DNA of 17,608 bases, from contig QMKT01000015.1 of NCBI GenBank assembly GCA_003646505.1, positions 1 through 17,608 of the forward strand, given 5' to 3'. The notes under the pieces are model-generated. The model searched no databases, was not told the DNA's origin, and worked only from the letters and a program-made list of their open reading frames with translations. Both the position numbers and the translations under genes were made by a program. This document shows positions 1 to 7,931 of the stretch, one piece after another (the stretch's first letter is position 1; each line of letters begins with the position of its first letter). This DNA is from Campylobacterota bacterium (GTDB lineage: Bacteria; Campylobacterota; Campylobacteria; Campylobacterales; Sulfurovaceae).

Positions 1-101
1 ACACCAGCAGCAACTACTGAGTATGCTTTGATCATAGATTCACCTTCACCAGCGAAAGCAACAGCACCAAGTGCTAAGAAAAGTAAGAAAAACTTTTTCA
101 T
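1..101 (-). CDS. atpE: ATP synthase F0 subunit c, N-terminal part (cut by window edge)
   Basis: Only the first 33 codons are inside the window; the gene continues to the left. The reading frame gives MKKFFLLFLALGAVAFAGEG followed by ESMIKAYSVVAAG. This is the start of the proteolipid c subunit, which forms the proton-carrying membrane ring of F1F0 ATP synthase. The extra N-terminal hydrophobic stretch ending in AFA looks like a signal peptide, as known for c subunits of Campylobacterota. The ATG at 99-101 is supported by an AAGGAT ribosome site about 7 bases upstream. The conserved carboxylate lies outside the window, so the call rests on the N-terminus and on resemblance to epsilonproteobacterial AtpE. 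The gene is divergent from the exosortase-like gene at 368. Confidence 0.8.
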   Translation of the reverse strand, partial: MKKFFLLFLALGAVAFAGEGESMIKAYSVVAAG

Positions 102-244
102 TTTATATCCTTTAAATTAATAGGTTTTAAGTCTCTTCGACTGCGTTAGAAGTCTGTTCGGATAGCGTAAACGATAAATAATTATCGCCAACATAAACAT
201 AAATGCCTACATTTCCCTACTTAATCACTTCAAATAACGGCGTA

Positions 245-250
245 ATTATA
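245..250 (-). promoter_or_regulatory. Possible -10 element for atpE
   Basis: The minus strand reads TATAAT here, a perfect sigma70 -10 hexamer, in the 266-base gene-free stretch between atpE and the exosortase-like gene. No convincing -35 is seen, which is common in Campylobacterota. The implied start near 238 gives a leader of about 137 bases. The same stretch holds a small perfect inverted repeat, CGATAA-N4-TTATCG (172-187), inside that leader. Nothing else recognisable was found between 102 and 367. Confidence 0.3.
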
Positions 251-367
251 TCTTTAACATCATTAAATGTGGTTAAAACTATGTCCAGAAAAGAGAGACA
301 CCCCATTTCTTTTTTAAAATCAAAAAAATAGGGGTAAAAATAAGCAGTATGGTGCTAAAGTGCATGT

Positions 368-862
368 ATGAAACAGTTTGTTACTTTATATTTTTTCTAC
401 TTAGCCCTGCTCTTTACACTCTTTTACAGCGATATCTCTATAGCATCTACACTCATTAATGAAGAGCAGACAAAACTCACGCTTTATTTTTTAACACTCT
501 TTTTAGAACCAGGGCAACTGCAAGGTATTGATATCTGGATAACCCCTCACTATAAGATCATCATCAATCAAGCCTGTAATGGCATGATACCTATACTCTT
601 TTTCTTTGCATCGATACTGGCTTTCCCCTCTAACCTATGGCATAAAATTCATTGGATGGGTATAGGGTATGTGATATTTTCACTTGTTAATGTTTTTCGT
701 ATTTTACTTGTGGTTTATTTTGTAGAGCAGAAAGAAGGACAGGCAAACTTTTATTGGTCACATGACCTTATAGGGAATGCATTGTTAATGGGAGTGGGAT
801 TGATTCTGTTTGTCCTGTTTATTAAAACAGCATATAAACACAAAAAATCTCACTCCCTTTAA
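368..862 (+). CDS. Short exosortase/archaeosortase family membrane transpeptidase
   Basis: This 164-residue, very hydrophobic protein carries the catalytic signature of the exosortase/archaeosortase family. Cys70 sits in QACNGMIP at the start of a membrane helix, Arg111 in VNVFRI, and His132 in WSHDLIGN. Family members cleave and transfer proteins with C-terminal PEP-CTERM-type sorting signals at the inner membrane. Helices are visible at about residues 3-22, 70-88, 95-118 and 136-155. It is near the minimal core size; full exosortases are usually longer. No strong ribosome site precedes the ATG, only weak purines (TAAAG). It stands alone, divergent from atpE and convergent with pnp (19 bases apart). 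No sorting-signal protein is in the window, so its substrate is unknown. Family call good; subtype not assignable. Confidence 0.75.
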   Translation: MKQFVTLYFFYLALLFTLFYSDISIASTLINEEQTKLTLYFLTLFLEPGQLQGIDIWITPHYKIIINQACNGMIPILFFFASILAFPSNLWHKIHWMGIGYVIFSLVNVFRILLVVYFVEQKEGQANFYWSHDLIGNALLMGVGLILFVLFIKTAYKHKKSHSL

Positions 863-881
863 CTCAAATAATGTGATACGG

Positions 882-3014
882 TTAAGCTAAAAATTCCGGT
901 GTAGCAAGCTCAACCTTTTTACCTTTTTGTTCCATGACAATAACAGTGATAGGATCTCCTTCACTATATCTTTCAGGAAGATCATTGACGCGTTCTTTCG
1001 CTACTTTTGAAATGTGCAGTAAAGCATCAAAACCATCTGGCATTTCAACAAAGAGTCCGAAGTCCACTATCTTTTTGACTTTACCATCATAGCTTTCCCC
1101 TACTTTATATTCCATCTTTTTCTTCACAGGAGAAGAAGCGATCTCTTCTATATGTGCTTTGGCTTCTGCTACTTTTTCTTTATCTCCACCTGAAAGTTTC
1201 ACCCCGCCTACATCACGGTCAAGGTCAACAGATACTTCAAATCGTTCAATAATTTCACGAATTGTTGCACCTGCTTTACCAATGATATCTACTATCTTAC
1301 TTGGATGTACGGTAAAATGCTCAGTACTTGGAAGTGCTTCACTTGTCACTATGTTTTTTGCTGCTTCTTCCATCAGTCCAAGAATATGGTTTTTACCTTG
1401 ACTTGCTTTTTGCAATGCATCTTTAAGTACAGCCAAATCTATACCGCCGAGTTTAATATCCATTTGAAGTGCCGTAATACCTTGCGCCGTACCTGCAACT
1501 TTAAAGTCCATATCTCCATCATGATCTTCTAGTCCCATAATATCTGTAAGGACTGCATATTTGTCACCTTCACTCACAAGACCCATAGCAATTCCTGCCA
1601 CAAGTGCAGTAGTCGTAACCTCTGCCCCGCGTAATGCCAAAGCACCACCACATATCGTAGCCATTGAAGAAGAACCGTTACTCTCCAAAATTTCAGAGAC
1701 CATACGAATACTCCCATCATAATTTAAATCTAAAGAAGGCGCCAATGCTCTTTTACCTAAATTACCATGTCCTAGTTCTCTACGTCCTGGAGCACCTATA
1801 TATTTGGCTTCACCTACAGAATATCCCGGAAAATTATAGTGCACCATAAAATTCTCTGATTGAGAATTTTTCTCAGTGATAAGTTCATACATCTGAGCAT
1901 CTTTTTTATCGCCAAGTGTCACGGTTACAAGTGCTTGTGTCTGACCACGGGTAAACAGACATGACCCATGTACAGAGGGCAATAGATTGGTCTCAATACT
2001 AATAGGTCTTACTTCATCAAGTGCTCTACCGTCTGCACGGATGTTTTTATCTAAGATCATTGCTCTTACAATCGTTTTTTTATAACGCTCAAGTACTTTG
2101 GAAACGAGTTCTTTATCTGCTTCTTTTCCTTCAGCTTCTAACGCTTCCATAATTTTCATACGTACTTTTTTAAGTTCTGTAGAACGCTCACTTTTTGCCA
2201 TGTGAGAAATAGCTTTTTCAACATCCACAGCATAGTTATTTTCTATCATTGCATAAAGTGATTCATCTACTTTATCTTCAGCCAATGACAGGTCTAATGC
2301 CTCTCTTACTACAGGTGCAAAGGCATCTACATACGCTGTTGTTGCTGCATCTATAGCATCTGCTGCCATTGCAATGACATCTACAAGTGCAGACTCATCA
2401 AACTCATTGGCACTTTGACCCGCTTCATCTTCAGTAGCAAGCGTACGCATCTCTATCATTACCACATCTTTACCTGAACCCACGACTAAAAGATCTAGTT
2501 CACTTTGGGCTTGTTGTGTGAGTGTAGGATTAATAACGATATCATCTCCAACTGTCCCTACTCTCACTGCGGCGATACTTGTAGACACGGGAATATCTGA
2601 AACATACAATGCTGCATTTGCCGCATGCAAAGCTGCCACCTGCATATCAACTTCATTATCTGAACTTACTACCATTACTGTGATCGTCACAGGATAATGA
2701 AACCCCTTGGGAAACAAAGGACGTAAAGAACGGTCAATTATACGGGAAGTCAATGTCTCAAAATCACCAGGTTTAGTTTCTCTTTTAATAAACCCACCAG
2801 GGATCTTCGCTGCTGCGTAAGATTTCTCTATATACTGAACAGTTAAAGGAAGGAAGTCTTCATTTACTGCTTTTTCATCTATGGCAACTGCTGCTATAAG
2901 AACCGCCTTGCCTTGTCTGTACATCACTGCACCACTTGCTTGTTTGGCTACTTTATTAAATTCGTATTTCTCTTCAAGACTGTTTACATTTATCTCTATA
3001 ATTTGTTCTTGCAT
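882..3014 (-). CDS. pnp: Polynucleotide phosphorylase (PNPase)
   Basis: Full-length 710-residue PNPase, the phosphate-dependent 3'-5' exoribonuclease of mRNA and sRNA turnover. In order: first RNase PH domain (about 1-140), alpha-helical linker (about 230-315), second RNase PH domain (about 320-545), KH domain (about 560-625, GXXG-type loop IIGKAGATI at 577-585) and S1 domain (about 637-707, VKKIVDFGLFVEM). Active-site blocks are present: GAPGRRELGHG near 407-417, SNGSSSMA near 445-452 and EDHDGDMDFKVAG near 496-508, which hold the serines, aspartates and lysine of the phosphorolytic site. ATG is preceded by AAAAGGA, which lies inside the end of the upstream gene 4 bases away, so the two are probably translationally coupled. 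It is the last gene of the purD-to-pnp operon. Confidence 0.98.
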   Translation of the reverse strand: MQEQIIEINVNSLEEKYEFNKVAKQASGAVMYRQGKAVLIAAVAIDEKAVNEDFLPLTVQYIEKSYAAAKIPGGFIKRETKPGDFETLTSRIIDRSLRPLFPKGFHYPVTITVMVVSSDNEVDMQVAALHAANAALYVSDIPVSTSIAAVRVGTVGDDIVINPTLTQQAQSELDLLVVGSGKDVVMIEMRTLATEDEAGQSANEFDESALVDVIAMAADAIDAATTAYVDAFAPVVREALDLSLAEDKVDESLYAMIENNYAVDVEKAISHMAKSERSTELKKVRMKIMEALEAEGKEADKELVSKVLERYKKTIVRAMILDKNIRADGRALDEVRPISIETNLLPSVHGSCLFTRGQTQALVTVTLGDKKDAQMYELITEKNSQSENFMVHYNFPGYSVGEAKYIGAPGRRELGHGNLGKRALAPSLDLNYDGSIRMVSEILESNGSSSMATICGGALALRGAEVTTTALVAGIAMGLVSEGDKYAVLTDIMGLEDHDGDMDFKVAGTAQGITALQMDIKLGGIDLAVLKDALQKASQGKNHILGLMEEAAKNIVTSEALPSTEHFTVHPSKIVDIIGKAGATIREIIERFEVSVDLDRDVGGVKLSGGDKEKVAEAKAHIEEIASSPVKKKMEYKVGESYDGKVKKIVDFGLFVEMPDGFDALLHISKVAKERVNDLPERYSEGDPITVIVMEQKGKKVELATPEFLA

Positions 3015-3018
3015 TTGT

Positions 3019-3720
3019 TTAGTTTTCCTTTTTCATCTCTTTGTCTTTATTTTTTATCTCTTGTTGATGTACAATCTCAGATATCTCATCGAAACTCATT
3101 GTTCCAAAATCTTTATAATAGTATTCTATCGAAATATAGTCTTGTATCTTATGAGGACAAAATACCCCGTCACATACAGTCAGTAAATTTTGATACACTG
3201 TTTTATCCAGGATCGGTGTAGCAATATAAATATTTTTAGCCCCTCTGGCAATAACCGATTTAAGTGCCACCATCATCGTAAGCCCTGTTTCTATACATTC
3301 ATCGGCTAAAACAACATACTTCCCCTGAAGTGAGACCAGATCTTTGCCATTTCTATATTTATAGACATAGGCCAAAATTTCATCTTCATACTTCCTGTGT
3401 GCTTCACCATAAACATAGTCTTCACTGATCTCGAAAGCATCAATGAGTGCTTTATGCATCAGCACTTCTTCTGTCTCAGAGATCATTGCGATAGAGAGTT
3501 CAGGGTTATTTGGTGCCAAAATGGGTTCCGTCAGTAAGATATCCATCTGTGCATAAAGTGCATTGGCTATCTGGTCTGCAAAATACACCCCCCCTTCACT
3601 CACCCCGATGACTACGGTCTCATTTTGAGAAAGTAACTCTATGGGAAGCATATCAATTAACTGTTTTGAAGCATCTTCACGATCTTCAAAATAGGTATTA
3701 CGGTTTGAATCTTTGGGCAT
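3019..3720 (-). CDS. Type I phosphoribosyltransferase-like protein
   Basis: This 233-residue protein has a type I phosphoribosyltransferase fold. The PRPP-binding loop is VVLADECIETGLTM at about 136-149, with acidic residues Asp140 and Glu141 where many family members have two aspartates. The N-terminal part contains GVSEGGVYFADQIANAL (about 39-55), like the first strand and helix of uncharacterised phosphoribosyltransferases. The last 20 residues are a charged lysine/glutamate tail. The substrate cannot be told from sequence; it could be a nucleobase salvage enzyme or a regulator. A clear AGGAG ribosome site lies 6 bases before the ATG. Its first 23 bases overlap the end of the J-domain gene, and pnp follows 4 bases later. 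Confidence 0.8.
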   Translation of the reverse strand: MPKDSNRNTYFEDREDASKQLIDMLPIELLSQNETVVIGVSEGGVYFADQIANALYAQMDILLTEPILAPNNPELSIAMISETEEVLMHKALIDAFEISEDYVYGEAHRKYEDEILAYVYKYRNGKDLVSLQGKYVVLADECIETGLTMMVALKSVIARGAKNIYIATPILDKTVYQNLLTVCDGVFCPHKIQDYISIEYYYKDFGTMSFDEISEIVHQQEIKNKDKEMKKEN

Positions 3721-3970
3721 GATCTACTCCTGGGAATTGTTTGGAAATTTCTTCATCGTCAAAAGTATAACGAAACTCTTCTATATACTTCATCAATAAG
3801 GTATAGGCATGATTTAACTGTTCCATTTGCTGGACATCACCACCGCTGTCAGGATGATTTTTTTTAGCTAAAAAATAATATTGTTTTTTAATATCTGCCC
3901 GTGAGATCAGCTTAGGTAAATTTAAGAATTCCAGTGCTTTTTCTATCTCCTCTTGAGGACTTATCATCAT
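3698..3970 (-). CDS. Small J-domain (DnaJ-like) protein
   Basis: This 90-residue protein is essentially one J domain. The segment IKKQYYFLAKKNHPDSGGD holds the diagnostic HPD tripeptide at 39-41, followed by the usual helix III (MEQLNHAYTLLMKYI). J domains stimulate the ATPase of DnaK-type Hsp70 chaperones. There is no Gly/Phe linker, zinc-finger or C-terminal substrate domain, so it is a specialised co-chaperone rather than DnaJ itself. It starts in an ATGA overlap with the end of lptD and runs 23 bases into the phosphoribosyltransferase gene, so it is tightly coupled in the operon. Its client is unknown; the position beside lptD invites but does not prove a role in envelope protein handling. 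Confidence 0.85.
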   Translation of the reverse strand: MMISPQEEIEKALEFLNLPKLISRADIKKQYYFLAKKNHPDSGGDVQQMEQLNHAYTLLMKYIEEFRYTFDDEEISKQFPGVDHAQRFKP

Positions 3971-6048
3971 TTTTGACTTCCGGTACCTATACCGCCAAAA
4001 GGGATAAAGTTAAATTGTACAAAGAAAGTGTTATCCGTGGTAAACCCTGTGGGTCTAGGTGTGATATCTTGTCTTATCGAAGCAGCTATGCTCCAGCAAT
4101 CACGATTATAACTGCCGCCAAATCTCCACTGTTTACTTGAAGACTCATCTATATTATAAGTCAATCCCCCATTTACCTTGATCTCCTTATTATACACATA
4201 AGCAAAAGATAGATAAACATCATTGGCAGAAACAGTACTCACTACATCAGCTAATACTTGTTTATAGGTATGCCCTACGCTAACACTATAGTCTGTCTCT
4301 GACAGGGCAACGGAACTGGATGATTCACGAATCTCTCCAAACTCATGGGCATAGGTAAGATTATTATAAAATCGCCATCTCTTCCAATTATATTGCATTT
4401 CATTACTCATATCTGCGAGTTCATATTCTCTTTCTGGATAATACTGTTGTGTAAATCTTTGGTAAAATTTTAATTTCATATTTTCATCATAAAAATATTG
4501 GCTTAAAGAAATACTATAAGATTCTTCTGGTAAACCGACTGCAAATAATGCTTTTTGTTCATCATCTAACAGAGAACCCTCAGTAGGAGACTGGTACTCA
4601 TTACCCGGCTTTGTATACTTCAAAGAAGGTTGCAATACATGCACAAAGTCATCATATTTTTTGGTCAGGTCTGTAAAGATCTTAACTCTGTGTATATTGC
4701 TGTAATACTCAAAATCATCATGAACAAAATCGCCATTTCCAAAGAAGAATTTACTGTAATAAAGCTCTTCTCCCAAAGAAAGATTTAGGAAATCATCAAA
4801 AAATGAGGTCGTAAATTCCAATGGTATATTGAGTTCAACCTGCTGCATGGTTGCACCCTCTTTTCTATCAAAATTATTGACATGAAGGTCTGCACTGTAG
4901 GTTAGGTTATCCCAAATAAAATGATTTAAATATTTATGCAATTGTATAGACGGCAGTATTTGCATGGTATCATCATTGTCTATTTTTCTTGTATCTATAA
5001 AATACTTGGCATTTACACCTGCATAATAATCATTATTGTAAGCAAAATAATTCAGTCTTGATTCTTGTAAAGGAACCAAACCGAAATGTGTTAAAGGGCT
5101 TGATTGTAAATTCAAATAATCAATGTCATTTAAATATGTGGCATTGATATACAGGCCATCCGTAAAACCTTTGGGTAAAAAATTGTTAAACACCCTAGAT
5201 GACTCATAATTAAATTCAAAACCATAATGGCTGTCATTTGGCAGATTAAACTCATCGACATAACTCTGTTTGTCTTTAAAATACCCTGCTCTGATCTCTC
5301 CTGCTGAATACGCGCTGTCAACAAAACGAAATGTACTGTAAAGTCCCAACGATCTTGACGTCCGGACCTGAGGATTGACTTCAAGGTCCATACTTGGTGA
5401 GATAGCCCAGTAGATAGGCTGTTCATAAAGGAACCCTTCGTTCGATGTATACCCAAACCCTGGGAATAACAATCCTGAACTTCTTTCGTTGTGGGTTGTA
5501 AAAGCCATATAGGGAGTATAAAGCACCGGAACATCCCACATATATATTTTGGCATCATAGATCTTCATATATGATGCATTGGTATCATAATGTGAACGTT
5601 CAAAAACCATTTTCCATAAAGGATCTTCCACATCACAACTCGAAAGTACTGATGTTCCTAAAGTATAATTCCCATCTTTTTTATGGACATCATTAGAGAA
5701 TATCCAGACATCATTTTCACTTACAAGAAAAAGTTCATCAAAGGTGACCACATCTTTCTCAGTATAAATTTCCATATGATTACTATGTTCTTTACTGCCA
5801 TGATATCCTATCATCTCAATATTGCCATCAAGTACCAGCAGTTTTTCTTTCTTATTATAGTCGGCAGTATCTGCTTTAATGACTGAGTCAGCATAATAAA
5901 CGATCACGTTTTCACGGGCTTTAAGTAATGTTGTTGTCGATTCTATATGTTTTGCAGTGATTTCGATTTTATTACTCTTGGGCACGGCATAAAGACTTAG
6001 TGTCAAACATACAACAAAGAAAATGAGAAGAGAAAAGTGTTTAGGCAT
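3967..6048 (-). CDS. lptD: LPS-assembly outer-membrane protein LptD
   Basis: LptD is the outer-membrane barrel that inserts lipopolysaccharide into the outer leaflet. From the ATG at 6048 the protein has 693 residues: a signal peptide (about 1-22, MPKHFSLLIFF to SLYA), an LptA-like jellyroll (about 25-130, with repeated ITAKHIES/VIVYYADSVIKADTADYN strands) and a long beta-barrel rich in aromatic alternating strands. The family block VLSSCDVEDPLWKM lies near 134-147, and the chain ends in barrel strands (FFVQFNFIPF). An ATG 30 bases upstream (6078) is in frame but would put ten residues before the signal peptide and enlarge the overlap with the preceding gene from 8 to 38 bases, so I prefer 6048; neither has a good ribosome site. 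It overlaps the J-domain gene by 4 bases. Confidence 0.92.
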   Translation of the reverse strand: MPKHFSLLIFFVVCLTLSLYAVPKSNKIEITAKHIESTTTLLKARENVIVYYADSVIKADTADYNKKEKLLVLDGNIEMIGYHGSKEHSNHMEIYTEKDVVTFDELFLVSENDVWIFSNDVHKKDGNYTLGTSVLSSCDVEDPLWKMVFERSHYDTNASYMKIYDAKIYMWDVPVLYTPYMAFTTHNERSSGLLFPGFGYTSNEGFLYEQPIYWAISPSMDLEVNPQVRTSRSLGLYSTFRFVDSAYSAGEIRAGYFKDKQSYVDEFNLPNDSHYGFEFNYESSRVFNNFLPKGFTDGLYINATYLNDIDYLNLQSSPLTHFGLVPLQESRLNYFAYNNDYYAGVNAKYFIDTRKIDNDDTMQILPSIQLHKYLNHFIWDNLTYSADLHVNNFDRKEGATMQQVELNIPLEFTTSFFDDFLNLSLGEELYYSKFFFGNGDFVHDDFEYYSNIHRVKIFTDLTKKYDDFVHVLQPSLKYTKPGNEYQSPTEGSLLDDEQKALFAVGLPEESYSISLSQYFYDENMKLKFYQRFTQQYYPEREYELADMSNEMQYNWKRWRFYNNLTYAHEFGEIRESSSSVALSETDYSVSVGHTYKQVLADVVSTVSANDVYLSFAYVYNKEIKVNGGLTYNIDESSSKQWRFGGSYNRDCWSIAASIRQDITPRPTGFTTDNTFFVQFNFIPFGGIGTGSQK

Positions 6049-6496
6049 CAACAACGACACAACCAGAGAGTTTATCATGCAGTGTTTGTTTCATCGGCAT
6101 AAAAAATGCCATAATAAAACCAATATAAAACAATACTTCACTGGCAATTCTGACTGACCCACGAAGCAATGCCTTTTGAAGATCAGGGGTTTGACCTGTT
6201 TGTAGATCTATCACTTTTATCTTCATCACATATTTTCCAAGGGTCATACCGTTTTGCCAAACAAACAGGGTATGATAGATCAGTTTGATCAAAAACACCA
6301 CCAAAACATTCTGAGCAATAAAAGCATTTATACTTTGCAGTGCTGCCTCATCTACTACCGTAATATTTGAAAAAACGGAAGAAAACTGATCATAGAAAAT
6401 AATAATGAAAAACATAGAGATCACAATATCATCGATCATAAAAGCAGTAATCCTTCTTTGATTACTGGCAACCTCAAGAGACAATGGTTCAGACAT
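6041..6496 (-). CDS. RDD family integral membrane protein
   Basis: This 151-residue membrane protein fits the RDD family (named for conserved Arg and two Asp). The first helix starts RRITAFMIDDIVIS (residues 14-27), giving the R...DD pattern. The family's second half is also present: TLGKYVMKIKVIDLQTG near 85-101 and the basic segment LLRGSVRIASE near 110-120. About three transmembrane helices are visible (roughly 18-36, 62-80 and 117-133). RDD proteins have been linked to transport and to membrane modification, but no function can be given here. It begins 9 bases after purD and ends 8 bases inside lptD, so it belongs to that operon. The ribosome site is weak. Confidence 0.85.
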   Translation of the reverse strand: MSEPLSLEVASNQRRITAFMIDDIVISMFFIIIFYDQFSSVFSNITVVDEAALQSINAFIAQNVLVVFLIKLIYHTLFVWQNGMTLGKYVMKIKVIDLQTGQTPDLQKALLRGSVRIASEVLFYIGFIMAFFMPMKQTLHDKLSGCVVVDA

Positions 6497-6505
6497 TTTC
6501 AGGAC

Positions 6506-7774
6506 CTAAAGTGCCTGATAAGCAATATCTGTACGACATTGTTTACCTGCATAATGTACTTGTCCAACAAGCATATATGCATTTCTCTGTGCCTCTTTGA
6601 TGCTATCTCCGATCCCTACACACACTAAAACCCTGCCCCCGCTGGCATAAAGTTTACCATCATCACCACGTGTCACACCAGCATAAGAAATATGGGCATT
6701 TTCATTTAACTCTTCGTGGTAAATATCATCTATAATGATCTCTGCAGGAGGTGTACTTTTATAAGGGTAACCCTTGCTCGCCATCACAACACCTACCGCA
6801 TACTTATCATGAAACACTATGTTCGCATTCTTAAGGTCACCCGTAGCAGCCTTGTAAAACAGTTCTGATGCAGGTGATTTTAGCAATGGCATCAACTCTT
6901 CACATTCAGGATCCCCAAAACGCACATTGTACTCAAGGATAATAGGTTCACCATTAACAACCATCACACCGATGAAAAGCACACCTGTAAATGGCATACC
7001 TTCCTCTTCCATACCTTTGAGTGTTGGTTTGATCACACGTTCATCGAGTTTCGCATAAATTTCATCATTCACTAGTGGTGTAGGTGCATAAGCTCCCATA
7101 CCACCCGTGTTTGGACCTTCATCATTATTGAGAAGTTTTTTATGATCTTGCGCAGCAGGAAGTACCACATAGTCTTTACCGTCACAAATAGCAAAAACAG
7201 AAAGTTCATAGCCGTCCAAAAACTCTTCCACCACAATACTGGTTCCAGCATCTCCAAATGAATTCCCCGAAAGCATTTCACCCGCAGCCTTCTTTGCTTC
7301 ATCATGACTCTGTGCGATGATAACACCTTTCCCGCCACAAAGACCATCTGCCTTCACAACAATAGGTGCTTCCAGTGTCATAATGAAAGCGTATGCATCC
7401 TGAAGTGAATCAGTTTCAATATACTTTGCCGTAGGAACATTATGTCGTGCAAGAAAATTTTTCATAAAGATCTTAGAACCTTCAAGTTGGGCAGCTTCTT
7501 TTGAAGGTCCAAAAATGTTTAAATCTCTTGCTTTAAAAACATCCACAACACCTTCAACGAGTGGCCCTTCTGGTCCAACAATCGTCAACTCAACACCATT
7601 TGCCTCAACAAAGTCAGCTAATTCAGAGAAATCAGAGATGCTTAGGTTTTCGCCTAAAGTGTCTGTAGCACCATTACCCGGAGCAAAATAAATATTCTCT
7701 ACATTATCATCTTTACTGAGTGCTAATCCTATAGAATATTCTCTGCCGCCTGCACCTAATATTAATACGTTCAT
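6506..7774 (-). CDS. purD: Phosphoribosylamine-glycine ligase (GARS)
   Basis: PurD joins glycine to 5-phosphoribosylamine with ATP, the second step of de novo purine synthesis, in the cytoplasm. The 422-residue length is normal for the single-domain bacterial enzyme. Signatures: N-terminal ILGAGGREYS (residues 5-14), GPEGPLVEG (67-75), the ATP-grasp nucleotide loop KADGLCGGKGV (141-151), PNTGGMGAYAP (221-231) and EYNVRFGDPE (281-290) with metal-binding residues. The ATG has a GGAG ribosome site 8 bases upstream. It is the first gene of the operon leading to pnp, directly downstream of a gene-free region with strong RNA structure. The arrangement recalls the purD RNA motif reported in epsilonproteobacteria. 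Confidence 0.98.
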   Translation of the reverse strand: MNVLILGAGGREYSIGLALSKDDNVENIYFAPGNGATDTLGENLSISDFSELADFVEANGVELTIVGPEGPLVEGVVDVFKARDLNIFGPSKEAAQLEGSKIFMKNFLARHNVPTAKYIETDSLQDAYAFIMTLEAPIVVKADGLCGGKGVIIAQSHDEAKKAAGEMLSGNSFGDAGTSIVVEEFLDGYELSVFAICDGKDYVVLPAAQDHKKLLNNDEGPNTGGMGAYAPTPLVNDEIYAKLDERVIKPTLKGMEEEGMPFTGVLFIGVMVVNGEPIILEYNVRFGDPECEELMPLLKSPASELFYKAATGDLKNANIVFHDKYAVGVVMASKGYPYKSTPPAEIIIDDIYHEELNENAHISYAGVTRGDDGKLYASGGRVLVCVGIGDSIKEAQRNAYMLVGQVHYAGKQCRTDIAYQAL

Positions 7775-7794
7775 TTAAAGTTCTCCGATAAAGT

Positions 7795-7800
7795 TTTATA
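7795..7800 (-). promoter_or_regulatory. purD: Possible -10 element for purD
   Basis: The minus strand reads TATAAA 21 bases before the purD ATG. A start near 7788 would leave a very short leader that just includes the GGAG ribosome site. A better hexamer, TATAAT, lies at 8129-8134 on the minus strand and would give a leader of about 350 bases running antisense through the structured RNA. Sequence alone does not decide between them. Confidence 0.25.
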
Positions 7801-7827
7801 CACATGAAATACGGTTTGTTTATTTAG

Positions 7828-7931
7828 TAGTGATGATCATTGTGCGTAGAGGGTTTTGGAAAGGTTTGAAGGCGAACTCCCTGTTCGTCGATGACCTTTA
7901 CAAAGTCCTATGCGTGCAAGAATCGTCACTA
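7828..7931 (+). ncRNA. Long-hairpin structured RNA, candidate 6S-like / purD-motif RNA
   Basis: Bases 7828-7865 pair with 7894-7931 in exact register (paired positions sum to 15759). Of 38 positions, 34 pair and only 7838, 7839, 7849 and 7859 are mismatched. Above this is a second stem, 7871-7877 (GGCGAAC) with 7883-7889 (GTTCGTC), closing a 5-base loop. Six of the 34 lower-stem pairs and one upper-stem pair are G-U in a plus-strand RNA; on the minus strand all seven become A-C clashes, so the plus strand is the likely transcript. As established background, a purD RNA motif upstream of purD is known in epsilonproteobacteria and has been related to 6S RNA, which mimics open promoter DNA and binds RNA polymerase. 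Against 6S: about 180 bases and a central bubble are usual, while this hairpin is 104 bases and nearly closed. Ends are set by pairing only. Confidence 0.55.

Noticed and set aside
863..881. Terminator between the exosortase-like gene and pnp
   Set aside because: Only 19 bases separate the convergent stops and no hairpin with a U-tract was seen.
5130..5558. 142-codon second minus-strand frame inside lptD
   Set aside because: It lies fully within the strong lptD frame and has no motif or ribosome site.
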